Positions 26,601-34,080 of a stretch of 34,191 nt of DNA are shown piece by piece. The notes under the pieces were generated by a model that did no database searches, was not told where the DNA came from, and worked only from the letters and a program-made list of their open reading frames with translations. How positions within the stretch are numbered: position 1 is the first letter of the stretch; every line of letters begins with the position of its first letter. Made by a program: the position numbers and the translations under genes. Source of the stretch: an uncultured Ruminococcus sp. (lineage in GTDB: Bacteria > Bacillota > Clostridia > Oscillospirales > Ruminococcaceae); NCBI GenBank assembly GCA_902786965.1, contig CADAEJ010000019.1, positions 1-34,191 on the forward strand, written 5' to 3'.

Positions 26601-27087
26601 CGTCAACGTTTCCTATTCGCAGCTCGAAAAGCCCGATTTTGTCGATATGGTCCTCAATATCCTCAAAAAGTATGACTATCCGCCCGAGAACCTCTGCCTT
26701 GAGATCACCGAGCGATGCAGACTGCTCGACTTTGATCTGCTCAAAAACATCTTCGTCAACCTGCGCGGCAGGGGAGTAAAGATCGCCCTTGATGATTTCG
26801 GTACGGGATTTTCCTCAGTCGGCTTGGTCAAGAATTTCACATTTGACGTTATAAAGATCGACCGCAGCTTCGTGCGTAAGATAGAGGACGACGAAACCGA
26901 GAGAAAGCTGCTTGAAAGCTTTATGGAACTTGCGGGCATCTTCAGCGCAGCCGTCTGCGTCGAGGGTATTGAAACCGCACAAATGCGCGATATAATCAGA
27001 AACTACAACGTCAATAGTATGCAGGGCTATTACTTTGCAAAGCCGCTGCCGTTTGACGAATTCATTGATTGGGAGTATAAGGAATGA
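23638..27087 (+). CDS. Multi-PAS, dual GGDEF, EAL c-di-GMP turnover protein
   Basis: A 1149-residue cytosolic protein. Three homologous PAS-like units of about 130 residues occupy 1-415. Each begins FxxIAxxLAxxYxxxYYV and ends IIGVENI or similar. The first GGDEF domain (about 425-590) has an intact RIGGDEF site (507-511) and NLKLVND. A fourth PAS (about 605-725) has HPDD. A second GGDEF fold begins DELTGLRNQ, but its signature is DGTKF (803-807), so it should be inactive. The EAL domain (about 900-1140) is complete: EALLR from 932, NVNVS, EITE, DDFGTG, KIDRSF, EGIET and QGYYFAKP. It can probably both make and break c-di-GMP. GGAGG precedes the ATG. Confidence 0.93.
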   Translation: MTNDPIFNKIADALLADYTSVYYVNAVTDEYSWYSSDPKLRAFHEKHGGRDFFANVISNSQEMVYEPDRQTFLHEFNKENLLAQMKRGTLKNIEYRLMIDGKPVYHSLRLIRGVRDDDDYFILGVLNIDDMVRARHEAERAEQEREVFNQIAGSLAEHYDTLYYVDIQTNKYFEFSSSDDYKSLQIPTSGDDFFKESRKNIRKLVHPDDVDRVVKLFYKERILQNLADKNTVKVTYRLNIGGKQRYYRTSQIWASDKKHVIIGIENIDKEIQTEKKLKETQKKNVTYEQIAESLASHYDVIYYIDSSSGRYAEFTSNHIYGNLELQEEGVDFFADAQRNIVQLVHPDDAERVAKVLERDFLISALEDNKQLRTDYRLIVNGKTQYTRFSVIWSSDKIHFIIGVENINAEVKREKEQVKALDQANDLARRDELTGVRNKKAFSELEVTVQHNIDSGLDYFPFALVVFDINNLKLVNDSQGHKAGDEYIRAACRLICNVFTHSQVFRIGGDEFVAFLGSGDFFDRIALLEKLKTTVRENLINGEGAVVAAGMAIFERDMDDKFSDVFERADSKMYEDKNRLKEVFRTGVNMPEKHRIDAAIPTERRTKLEGLFKAFSIISEGTYVYLCDMKYDYSIWSKTAVDAFGLPAERMYRAGDIWEEHIHPDDRETYRNGINDIFTGNSTGHDMQYRARRVNGDYDVCTCRGIVLRDDSGAPDYFGGVIRNHDILGHIDELTGLRNQYGFFEDLKTVLETTVPVRVFMVGISRFSEINELYGYHFGNNVLQRFGRLLFEHVANDGSAYRLDGTKFAIISSTQTLNEMEEKYEDLRSFCREKFYSDDKKLVLELNAGAINVDYFNIDYQTIYACLNFAYGESKIKAQGDAVEFTNGRSKDSKRHIEQLHTIRDSIIRAFRGFFLLFQPVVDPHAHRLVGGEALLRWQNEEYGVVPPDSFIPVLERDPLFCGLGEWVLKMSVKAGKKMREIYPDFVMNVNVSYSQLEKPDFVDMVLNILKKYDYPPENLCLEITERCRLLDFDLLKNIFVNLRGRGVKIALDDFGTGFSSVGLVKNFTFDVIKIDRSFVRKIEDDETERKLLESFMELAGIFSAAVCVEGIETAQMRDIIRNYNVNSMQGYYFAKPLPFDEFIDWEYKE

Positions 27088-27093
27088 TCCCGC

Positions 27094-27128
27094 GGCTGCC
27101 GTGCGCTTTGCATCGGCAGTCTTTTTTT
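27094..27128 (+). terminator. Terminator of the GGDEF/EAL gene
   Basis: An 8-bp stem (27094-27101 with 27114-27121, one G-T pair) and a T7 tract. Confidence 0.88.
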
Positions 27129-27154
27129 CGCATTCATTTTTTGACAAAAAACAC

Positions 27155-27183
27155 TTGCAAAAGGTGTGCAAATGTGCTATACT
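27155..27183 (+). promoter_or_regulatory. Promoter of tRNA-Gly
   Basis: TTGCAA (27155-27160), a 17-bp spacer ending TGC, and TATACT (27178-27183). Confidence 0.8.
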
Positions 27184-27194
27184 ATAAACTGTAC

Positions 27195-27266
27195 GCAGAT
27201 ATAGTATAGCGGTCATTACTCCAGTTTCCCAAACTGGTGATGCGGGTTCGACTCCCGTTATCTGCT
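27195..27266 (+). tRNA. tRNA-Gly (anticodon CCC)
   Basis: The acceptor stem is GCAGATA/TATCTGC and the anticodon loop TTCCCAA on a CCAGT/ACTGG stem gives anticodon CCC. The T arm is GCGGG-TTCGACT-CCCGT. The discriminator is T and no CCA is encoded, unlike the two tRNA-Gln genes. Confidence 0.94.
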
Positions 27267-27273
27267 TAAAGCC

Positions 27274-27307
27274 AAAGCCCGTAAACACGTCGTTTGCGGG
27301 CTTTTTT
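27274..27307 (+). terminator. Terminator of tRNA-Gly
   Basis: A 13-bp stem (27274-27286 with 27292-27304, one G-T pair), a 5-nt loop and a T6 tract. Confidence 0.9.
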
Positions 27308-27392
27308 GCGTGTCAAAATCTGCACTTGGTCTTTATTTGGTCTTTGTTTTTACATCTCACTGTACTGAGAATGTCAAGAATTCAGCGCATCT

Positions 27393-27428
27393 GCGCACTT
27401 TGCGCCTGTGATACAAGTGCGTCTTTTT
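27393..27428 (+). terminator. Plus-strand hairpin with T tract
   Basis: GCGCACTT (27393-27400) pairs with AAGTGCGT (27415-27422), followed by C and T5. It lies in the 218-nt gap between tRNA-Gly and the recombinase; that gap also holds a direct repeat TTGGTCTTT and another small hairpin (27464-27482). A terminator left by a lost gene is possible. Confidence 0.5.
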
Positions 27429-27484
27429 GGCTTTTATTTTAATTAAAAAAATATGAACAATGCCCCGTGAGCTCAAGACGGGTA

Positions 27485-29217
<1,733 letters not shown>

Positions 29218-29222
29218 TTATC

Positions 29223-29251
29223 ATTATAGCGCGCATTTCCGAATGATTCAA
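29223..29251 (-). promoter_or_regulatory. Promoter of the recombinase gene
   Basis: On the minus strand: TTGAAT (29246-29251), a 17-bp spacer ending GCGCGC, and TATAAT (29223-29228). It lies between the tnpW stop and the recombinase start. Confidence 0.75.
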
Positions 29252-29269
29252 TACGCCGATATTCCAAAG

Positions 29270-29488
29270 TTACACAGCCTGCTTCTCGGGTTCTTGTCCG
29301 GATTCACCGAGGATTTTTTCGCCCTCCCGGATGATCAGCCTTTTAAGAATATCAGAAAGGCTTTCCTTTGAAGCAGGGTTGAACACGGTGGTCACCGTGT
29401 AAAGAGTATGTCCGATCTTGTATTCGGACGTTGTGTTAAAAGTTGTCTCTGCCTTTTCTCTTTCTACGACAGTAGTGATGTTATTCAT
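29270..29488 (-). CDS. tnpW: Transposon-encoded TnpW-family protein
   Basis: A 72-residue protein with the TnpW pattern IGHTLYTVTTVFNPASKESLSDILKRLI. Such genes accompany the large serine recombinase in Tn4451-type elements; the molecular role is not established. AAAGGA lies 9 nt before the ATG. The ATG overlaps the stop of a 31-codon leader ORF as ATGA. The call rests on sequence resemblance and on position just upstream of the recombinase. Confidence 0.75.
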   Translation of the reverse strand: MNNITTVVEREKAETTFNTTSEYKIGHTLYTVTTVFNPASKESLSDILKRLIIREGEKILGESGQEPEKQAV

Positions 29489-29580
29489 AGCGATCTTTCC
29501 TTTGCATTTATATCTCTAAGCATTGGTGAGGGCATCGCTTTATCTCTCTTACCCTCTAAGCAGCCGCAAGGTCGGAACAT
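29485..29580 (-). CDS. Short ORF (31 aa) coupled to tnpW
   Basis: Starts MFRPCGCLEGKRDKAMPSPM and ends ERSL, with its TGA overlapping the tnpW ATG (ATGA). AAAGGAAG lies immediately before the ATG, with rather short spacing. It begins about 30 nt after the likely transcription start. It could be a coupling leader rather than a functional protein. Confidence 0.5.
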   Translation of the reverse strand: MFRPCGCLEGKRDKAMPSPMLRDINAKERSL

Positions 29581-29618
29581 CTTCCTTTCAGCTGACCGAG
29601 TATTTTGCGACTATAACA

Positions 29619-29648
29619 ATTATAGCGCGCACTGATACTAAAAGTCCA
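29619..29648 (-). promoter_or_regulatory. Promoter of the tnpW leader and tnpW
   Basis: On the minus strand: TGGACT (29643-29648), an 18-bp spacer and TATAAT (29619-29624). The sequence TGCGCGCTATAAT around the -10 is shared with the recombinase promoter. Confidence 0.65.
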
Positions 29649-29677
29649 GATTCATTGCGCACGAACTTTAGGTTGAA

Positions 29678-29718
29678 TTTCATTTTTCCCCAGTGAAATT
29701 TGCACTGGAAAAATGAAA
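29678..29718. repeat. Long imperfect inverted repeat
   Basis: Arm 29678-29695 pairs with arm 29703-29718 over 16 bp with a 2-nt bulge. Its inner part TTTTTCCCCAGTG recurs in inverse orientation at 33168-33180. Confidence 0.7.
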
Positions 29719-29748
29719 AAAGCACCAAGTCCATAAAACTTGATGCTT
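29715..29748 (-). terminator. Terminator of the ogt-like gene
   Basis: Read on the minus strand, AAGCATCAAG (29739-29748) pairs with CTTGGTGCTT (29720-29729) and a T tract follows. Confidence 0.8.
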
Positions 29749-29757
29749 GAAAAGTTT

Positions 29758-30267
29758 TTATAGTGCTTTTTCCAGTTTCAGCAGCTTGATCTTTCTATCC
29801 AGTCCTCCTGCATACCCGGTCAGGCTGCCGTCTGTGCCGATAACTCTGTGACACGGGACAATGATCGAAATAGGATTATGCCCGACAGCACCGCCAACAG
29901 CCTGAGCTGACATACGCTCGATACCTTTCTGCTCTGCGATGATATTTGCAATCTCGCCGTAGGTCATGGTCTGCCCGTATGGTATCGTGAGCAGTATCTC
30001 ATAGACAGCTTTGCGGAACGGAGTTGCAGTCAAACTTATAGGCGGAGTAAAGTCGGGAGCTTTGCCGCCGAAATATGTATTGAGCCATTTGATAGCCTGC
30101 GTGAATATCGGCAGCTCTTCTTCGGTGCTTTCAGATATGAGCTTATGGGGAAAGTGTTTCTGTCTGTCGAACCATAAGCCGGTTAGTGCTTCGCCGTCGC
30201 TGGCGAGAGTAATGTTGCCGAGCGAAGAATGATAGTGATTTATATAAGATGAATTCTTACCTATCAT
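29758..30267 (-). CDS. ogt: Methylated-DNA--protein-cysteine methyltransferase
   Basis: Repairs O6-methylguanine by transferring the methyl group to its own cysteine, a one-turnover reaction. The 169-residue protein has the active site IIVPCHRVIG with acceptor Cys139, the DNA-binding helix MSAQAVGGAVGHNP carrying the usual arginine-finger region, and a normal N-terminal domain. No good ribosome site precedes the ATG (GATGGACGATTTCT), so expression may be low. It lies inside the mobile region and is probably cargo. A strong terminator follows. Confidence 0.93.
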   Translation of the reverse strand: MIGKNSSYINHYHSSLGNITLASDGEALTGLWFDRQKHFPHKLISESTEEELPIFTQAIKWLNTYFGGKAPDFTPPISLTATPFRKAVYEILLTIPYGQTMTYGEIANIIAEQKGIERMSAQAVGGAVGHNPISIIVPCHRVIGTDGSLTGYAGGLDRKIKLLKLEKAL

Positions 30268-30366
30268 AGAAATCGTCCATCAATTCCAGTTGATTCATGA
30301 CAAGCATAATTGTTTCACGATGAGTATACTGATGCGAATGATAGCTATATTTCAAATGCTTTCTTG

Positions 30367-30842
30367 CTATTTTTTTCTATGTGCTTCAATAAATCCCGAG
30401 CCAAACCTTTTGGAGTTTACTAACTGCTCAAATTCCATCTTAGCTGCTGAAAGATCTCGCTTTTCTATCAAAATGCCGTTTTGAAAAAATAATTCAAAAG
30501 CTCGATCAAAATAGATATAATACTCTACACCACAATACAATCCACCATATCTACCGCTATGAGGAATAAAGGCAATAACAAAAGCACCTGTGAAATCTAC
30601 AAACAATTTTTCGGATGATACCGGCTCTCCATATATATAACTTTTGTACCATAAAGTTTGTTGTCAATCAATTCATAATCTGCTACATATCCTCGTCGAT
30701 TATTAGTACCCGGATCATATTGAAATTCACATGGCATGATAAAATTTGCACATAGAATAGGATGAGCATATTTCGAGATGTCTATAACTACATACTCAAC
30801 TCCATCTAATGTAAAAGAATCAGTGGAACATGAAGCGCTCAT
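30367..30842 (-). pseudogene. Unknown small protein gene split by a frameshift in a TA run
   Basis: Two adjacent frames form one protein of about 155 residues. The first part (from the ATG at 30842, 8 nt after GGGGG) reads through NNRRGYVADYELIDNKLYGTKVIY. The frame then breaks at TATATATA (about 30635-30643) and continues in the other frame as GEPVSSEKLFVDFTGAF to FIEAHRKK. A consensus promoter is intact. The family is not recognised. The size, acidic and aromatic content, and location suggest an orphan immunity-type or accessory protein, but this is only a guess. Length change of the TA run could switch the gene on and off. Confidence 0.6.
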
Positions 30843-30865
30843 ATCCATCACCCCCATTACCAATT

Positions 30866-30894
30866 ATTATACAAGCGTATCGCAGAAAAGTCAA
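30866..30894 (-). promoter_or_regulatory. Promoter of the split small gene
   Basis: On the minus strand: TTGACT (30889-30894), a 17-bp spacer and TATAAT (30866-30871), 24 nt before the ATG at 30842. Confidence 0.82.
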
Positions 30895-31164
30895 TGCCAG
30901 AGAAATAAATAATCATTGGAATAAATGATATAGAGCTAACATCGTTCCGAAGGAGCGAAATCTTTCCCAGCAAGCTCGGTATCCCCGCATTACAGTTTTG
31001 AAAATTGAATGCTGCGATACATAGCTTGACAGGAGCTTTGCCCCTATGACCCCGACCGAGAAAAAATACAATATCCGATGCTATCACTTGAACCACAAGT
31101 GAGCAAAAATACCGAGTCTGATGGCTCGGAAACAGAGATGCCCCAAAGGGGCAAGATTCAACCT

Positions 31165-31249
31165 CAGCAAGCACGGCAATTCGTTCCCACGGAAACCCGT
31201 GATAACGTCTCGCCTTGCTTGCTGAGGGATACTCCCCCAAGCCCCCGAA
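31165..31249. repeat. Palindromic repeat, copy 1
   Basis: CAGCAAGCA at 31165 pairs with a TTGCTTGCTG end at 31224, giving a 60-nt imperfect hairpin with an inner CCCACGG/CCGTG part. It is followed by GAGGGATACTCCCCCAAG and then CCCCCGAA. Confidence 0.8.
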
Positions 31250-31303
31250 CAATGAAACAACAGTATTAAAAATGAATGCCCAAAAAGAGAGTAAAAACCA
31301 ATC

Positions 31304-31386
31304 CAGCAAGCACGGTATATCGTTCCCACAAGTTTCGTGGAAAACGACATACAATGCTTGCTGAGGGACACCCCCAAGCCCCCGAA
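31304..31386. repeat. Palindromic repeat, copy 2
   Basis: Also a 60-nt imperfect hairpin (31304-31363). CAGCAAGCA pairs with TGCTTGCTG, GTAT with ATAC, and CGTTCCCAC with GTGGAAAACG. The same GAGGGACACCCCCAAG tail follows. Stems differ from copy 1 inside but keep pairing, which suggests selection for structure. Confidence 0.8.
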
Positions 31387-31582
31387 ATATGATAAGTAAT
31401 AATCATTGAAATTATCCAATCTACAAGTTAAAAAAAGCGTACGCTTTGTGTCATAAAGGTAAAGAAAAATAGGACAGGAAAAAGATATTCTTGTCCTATA
31501 TGTTTTATATCAAAAATCAAAGCAGAGTTTATGAAATTACAGTTTGCTAAACTAACTCAGAAATACTTCAATGTAGATTAAT

Positions 31583-32533
31583 CTATACTTCTTGTCCTTC
31601 ATAGAAATCTATGCTTTTGTAATTAAAATAATAATTCGCTATCGCAGCGTGTCTATACACAATATATTTTTCAAGATAAGCATTAGTAATGTCAATTACA
31701 GCATCCATTACACTATTAAAATATTCGTCAACTGTATGTTGTTCTAAATGATATAGAGTATCATCAACATTAGTTTTTAGTCTTTGATATGAAACAGTAT
31801 TTTTGAAATGCTCATCAACTCTACCATTGTTATGAACCATCATATTTCGCAAGTTAACTATATCAATAAGATCGTCCCATTTTTTCTTATCTATTAGTGA
31901 TTTCAAATCAATATCAAAAGCCTTTTTAAAGTGCTTATTCGACTTCTCTATATTCATAAAATCATTGCCAGCTGATTTGCTAATAACTTTCCGAATGTAA
32001 TCATTATTTAATCCGATGTTCTTTATAAAAATTAATGCTTCAAAGCATTCTCGACATACTACTTCAATAATTGAAGCAAGTTCTATTATTTCCATTTGAT
32101 AGCAATCATATCCTAACAGCCAGTCCTCTGTATCTTCATGTTCTTTCTTGAATTCCTTTAATCCCATATATAATATCCCTGAGATTCTAATAAATCGAGA
32201 TAAATGCTTTATCAACATGTAGGTTGTGGACGCACGTCCGCAGTTGCAACAATAATTCGGGCTGCTACTATTCATTAATTTTTTATCAGTAGGCATTAAA
32301 AGAATAGTGCCGCAATACGGACAACATAATTGATAAAATCGAATTCTTCTGCGCCTCATGTTTTTAAAGAACTCTTCTTTAGATAGTGCTTTTCTATTGT
32401 GATGTTTGCAAAAAGTACTATAAAAATCATAGTACATCGTTTTCATATAATCGCGATGATTGTATTCAAAATGAGAGATAAAATCTTCATCAACCATACA
32501 ATAAATCTCATTTTTAAATTTCTGGATTTTCAT
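31583..32533 (-). CDS. Zinc-ribbon protein with a HEPN-like C-terminal domain
   Basis: A 316-residue protein, AT-rich and unlike the backbone genes in base use. The N-terminal basic part (about 30-70, with KNMRRRRIRF) leads into a zinc ribbon, C71-PY-C74 and C95-CN-C98. The C-terminal helical half (about 145-295) carries R229-NMMV-H234 followed by NNGRVDEHF. This fits the Rx4H motif of HEPN nucleases and related abortive-infection or toxin proteins. The start is the ATG at 32533, 6 nt after GAGG. A small coiled-coil gene lies 66 nt upstream on the same transcript. A DNA- or RNA-binding defence effector is an inference; the HEPN call rests on the motif and helical context only. Confidence 0.6.
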   Translation of the reverse strand: MKIQKFKNEIYCMVDEDFISHFEYNHRDYMKTMYYDFYSTFCKHHNRKALSKEEFFKNMRRRRIRFYQLCCPYCGTILLMPTDKKLMNSSSPNYCCNCGRASTTYMLIKHLSRFIRISGILYMGLKEFKKEHEDTEDWLLGYDCYQMEIIELASIIEVVCRECFEALIFIKNIGLNNDYIRKVISKSAGNDFMNIEKSNKHFKKAFDIDLKSLIDKKKWDDLIDIVNLRNMMVHNNGRVDEHFKNTVSYQRLKTNVDDTLYHLEQHTVDEYFNSVMDAVIDITNAYLEKYIVYRHAAIANYYFNYKSIDFYEGQEV

Positions 32534-32599
32534 ACACAACCTCTATTAAAACCTCTTGAATTATAAAACCATTCATAGAATCTTTGTTGTTCGATAATA

Positions 32600-32860
32600 C
32601 TAATCTTCAGTTGATTTAGCTATCATTAATGATTGCAAAAATCTCATACAGTTTGAAGCGTTTTCTTCAAGCGAACGTGGAGGATTGGGATTAGCCGTAT
32701 TATACACCATTCTTTCAACAAGATATTTGTTCTGTAAGTCTTGAAGGTGTTTTTGCAACTCTTCAGTTTTACCTTCATTAAGAAGTTTTTGTGTCTTTTC
32801 GTATTCTTCTCTTAAATCTGCAAGTTCCTTAACTTTTTTTGCATCTTTATCCGTTATCAT
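32600..32860 (-). CDS. Small coiled-coil protein upstream of the HEPN-like gene
   Basis: An 86-residue protein. Residues 5-52 form a charged heptad-like helix (KKVKELADLREEYEKTQKLL). The C-terminal part holds NTANPNPPRSLEENA. Not recognised as a family. AAAGGATG precedes the ATG. Placement as first gene before a HEPN-like protein, on one promoter, would suit an antitoxin or regulatory partner, but nothing in the sequence proves it. Confidence 0.65.
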   Translation of the reverse strand: MITDKDAKKVKELADLREEYEKTQKLLNEGKTEELQKHLQDLQNKYLVERMVYNTANPNPPRSLEENASNCMRFLQSLMIAKSTED

Positions 32861-32971
32861 AAAATCATCCTTTCATTATAGTAATTGAAATGCTTTTTGG
32901 GAAAATATGAGATATTACCTAAAGCCAAGTTTTATATTGATACTGTCACTGATTTATTTGACTATAGCTAT

Positions 32972-33000
32972 ATTATACCAATAATAAGGCAAATAGTCAA
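32972..33000 (-). promoter_or_regulatory. Promoter of the coiled-coil/HEPN pair
   Basis: On the minus strand: TTGACT (32995-33000), a 17-bp spacer ending TGG, and TATAAT (32972-32977). An inverted repeat TTGACTA (32958-32964) / TAGTCAA (32994-33000) flanks the -10. Confidence 0.85.
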
Positions 33001-33230
33001 TCATAAGATAGTGTTTTTATGACATTTAGTAAAATACATTGTATAGTAACAAAGAAGCTGCTTTTTATTTAAATTATAAGTTCTGCGGATGCCTAACATC
33101 CCCAAAGAATTGTACACTATATTATATCTTTGTATAATTATGAGTTTAAATGATAACAGCGCAATGCACTGGGGAAAAACAAGATTTTGCTGCGCCTTTC
33201 ACAATAATTATTACAATCATTCCGATACGC

Positions 33231-33259
33231 TGGACTCCGGTAGTTTTATCTGATATAAT
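33231..33259 (+). promoter_or_regulatory. Promoter of the small gene and ssb
   Basis: TGGACT (33231-33236), a 17-bp spacer and TGATATAAT (-10 at 33254-33259). Confidence 0.75.
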
Positions 33260-33293
33260 GGATTCACGATAAAACTTATGGAGATAAACAGCT

Positions 33294-33503
33294 ATGTTGA
33301 AAACACCCGAATTGGCAATGCCGAGAACAAACGAAGTCACTACCGTATGTAACGGTAAGCGTGAGATCTGGACAGACTATGAAGAAGCTAAGGCATACTT
33401 TCTTGAACTCATGATGTCTACAGACGGCGAAGAGCACGACCGAGCAGAGTGCGTTTATATTCAGCTCATGCACGGGCTTGATGAGTGCAGTGATGAGAAT
33501 TGA
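33294..33503 (+). CDS. Small hypothetical protein of the mobile region
   Basis: A 69-residue acidic protein; family not recognised. It contains VCNGKREIWTDYEEAKAYFLE and ends in DECSDEN. Short proteins of this kind, with a beta turn around the Trp and an acidic helix, are frequent beside ssb genes in Firmicutes integrative elements (from general familiarity, not a search). GGAGA lies 10 nt before the ATG and ssb starts 12 nt after the stop. Confidence 0.7.
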   Translation: MLKTPELAMPRTNEVTTVCNGKREIWTDYEEAKAYFLELMMSTDGEEHDRAECVYIQLMHGLDECSDEN

Positions 33504-33515
33504 AAGGAGCAGATT

Positions 33516-33845
33516 ATGTTGAACAAGGTAATGATGACAGGACGTATCACAACTGATCTCGACGTAGTGACCGAGGATAATAACAGCTACTGCAAATTTG
33601 GCATTGCCGTTGACCAGCCGAAACGCAACGACACAGAAACAGTAGAGACCGATACATTCACATGTCTCGCTTTTGATGACAATGCAAGATCAGTGAATTT
33701 CCTCTATTCCAAAGGCGGGCAGATAACATTTGTAGGCTCGCTCAGGAATGCTCCCGATAACACTGCTGTTCTCATCGTAGAGGAACTGCACTTCAAGAAT
33801 AAGTTTACCGTCAAGGCAGACGTTGAAACAGGGCAGATTTTCTGA
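33516..33845 (+). CDS. ssb: Single-strand DNA-binding protein, short mobile-element type
   Basis: A 109-residue OB-fold protein that coats single-stranded DNA. It begins with the SSB pattern MLNKVMMTGRITTDLDV and has FGIAVDQPK and DTFTCLAFDDNA, matching the strand order of bacterial SSB. It lacks the Gly-rich linker and the acidic DDDIPF tail that recruits host repair proteins. It is therefore a trimmed form, as carried by plasmids and conjugative elements. AAGGAG precedes the ATG. It implies that the element goes through a single-stranded transfer stage. Confidence 0.88.
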   Translation: MLNKVMMTGRITTDLDVVTEDNNSYCKFGIAVDQPKRNDTETVETDTFTCLAFDDNARSVNFLYSKGGQITFVGSLRNAPDNTAVLIVEELHFKNKFTVKADVETGQIF

Positions 33846-33936
33846 TATTGTAGACAGTATACTCTCAGACGAACGGAATAGGCTCATATTGGTTTTCGGA
33901 TATGGTTTCCGTTCTGTTATCCATAAATATAAAACG

Positions 33937-33964
33937 AGGCTCTCAGAGTGTATTCTGGGAGCCT
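33937..33964 (+). terminator. Hairpin after ssb
   Basis: An 11-bp stem (33937-33947 with 33954-33964, one G-T pair). The following T tract is poor. Confidence 0.6.
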
Positions 33965-34052
33965 TATCTATTATGAAGCTCTCTGCAAGATCGTAAGAAG
34001 CTTTTTCACATATTCAGCGCACAAGTAGTGCAATACTGGCGCGCGTATCACT

Positions 34053-34080
34053 TTGATTCGGCGCAGTACCATTCTATAAT
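34053..34080 (+). promoter_or_regulatory. Promoter at the right edge
   Basis: TTGATT (34053-34058), a 16-bp spacer and TATAAT (34075-34080). Confidence 0.7.

Larger units (their letters stand above)
30895..31582. other. Non-coding tract of stem-loops and repeats
   Basis: There is no supported gene in this 690-nt stretch. It holds two copies of a long palindromic repeat (31165-31249 and 31304-31386) and a partial copy at 30968. Between them are several small hairpins: CACTTG/CAAGTG near 31085-31101, CCGAG/CTCGG near 31111-31128 and GCCCC/GGGGC near 31141-31152. Another 10-bp stem lies at 31469-31499. Open frames here run through the palindromes and have no family match. Confidence 0.65.
32861..33293. 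other. Divergent promoter region
   Basis: There is no gene. It contains the minus-strand promoter of the coiled-coil/HEPN pair (32972-33000), a leader of about 105 nt, the plus-strand promoter of the ssb pair (33231-33259), and the 13-nt sequence CACTGGGGAAAAA (33168-33180) that is inversely repeated near 29690. Confidence 0.65.

Noticed and set aside
27195-27307. Attachment site of the mobile element within tRNA-Gly
   Set aside because: No duplicate of the tRNA 3' end is visible further right in the window, and serine recombinases of this family do not usually target tRNA genes.
31165-31386. CRISPR array
   Set aside because: There are only two long copies, each a full hairpin with its own tail, no short repeats with regular spacers, and no cas genes in the window.
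30857-31419. Minus-strand frames of 111-165 codons across the palindromic repeats
   Set aside because: They read straight through hairpin arms and G-rich tails, show no ribosome site, and the two frames differ in both repeat copies.
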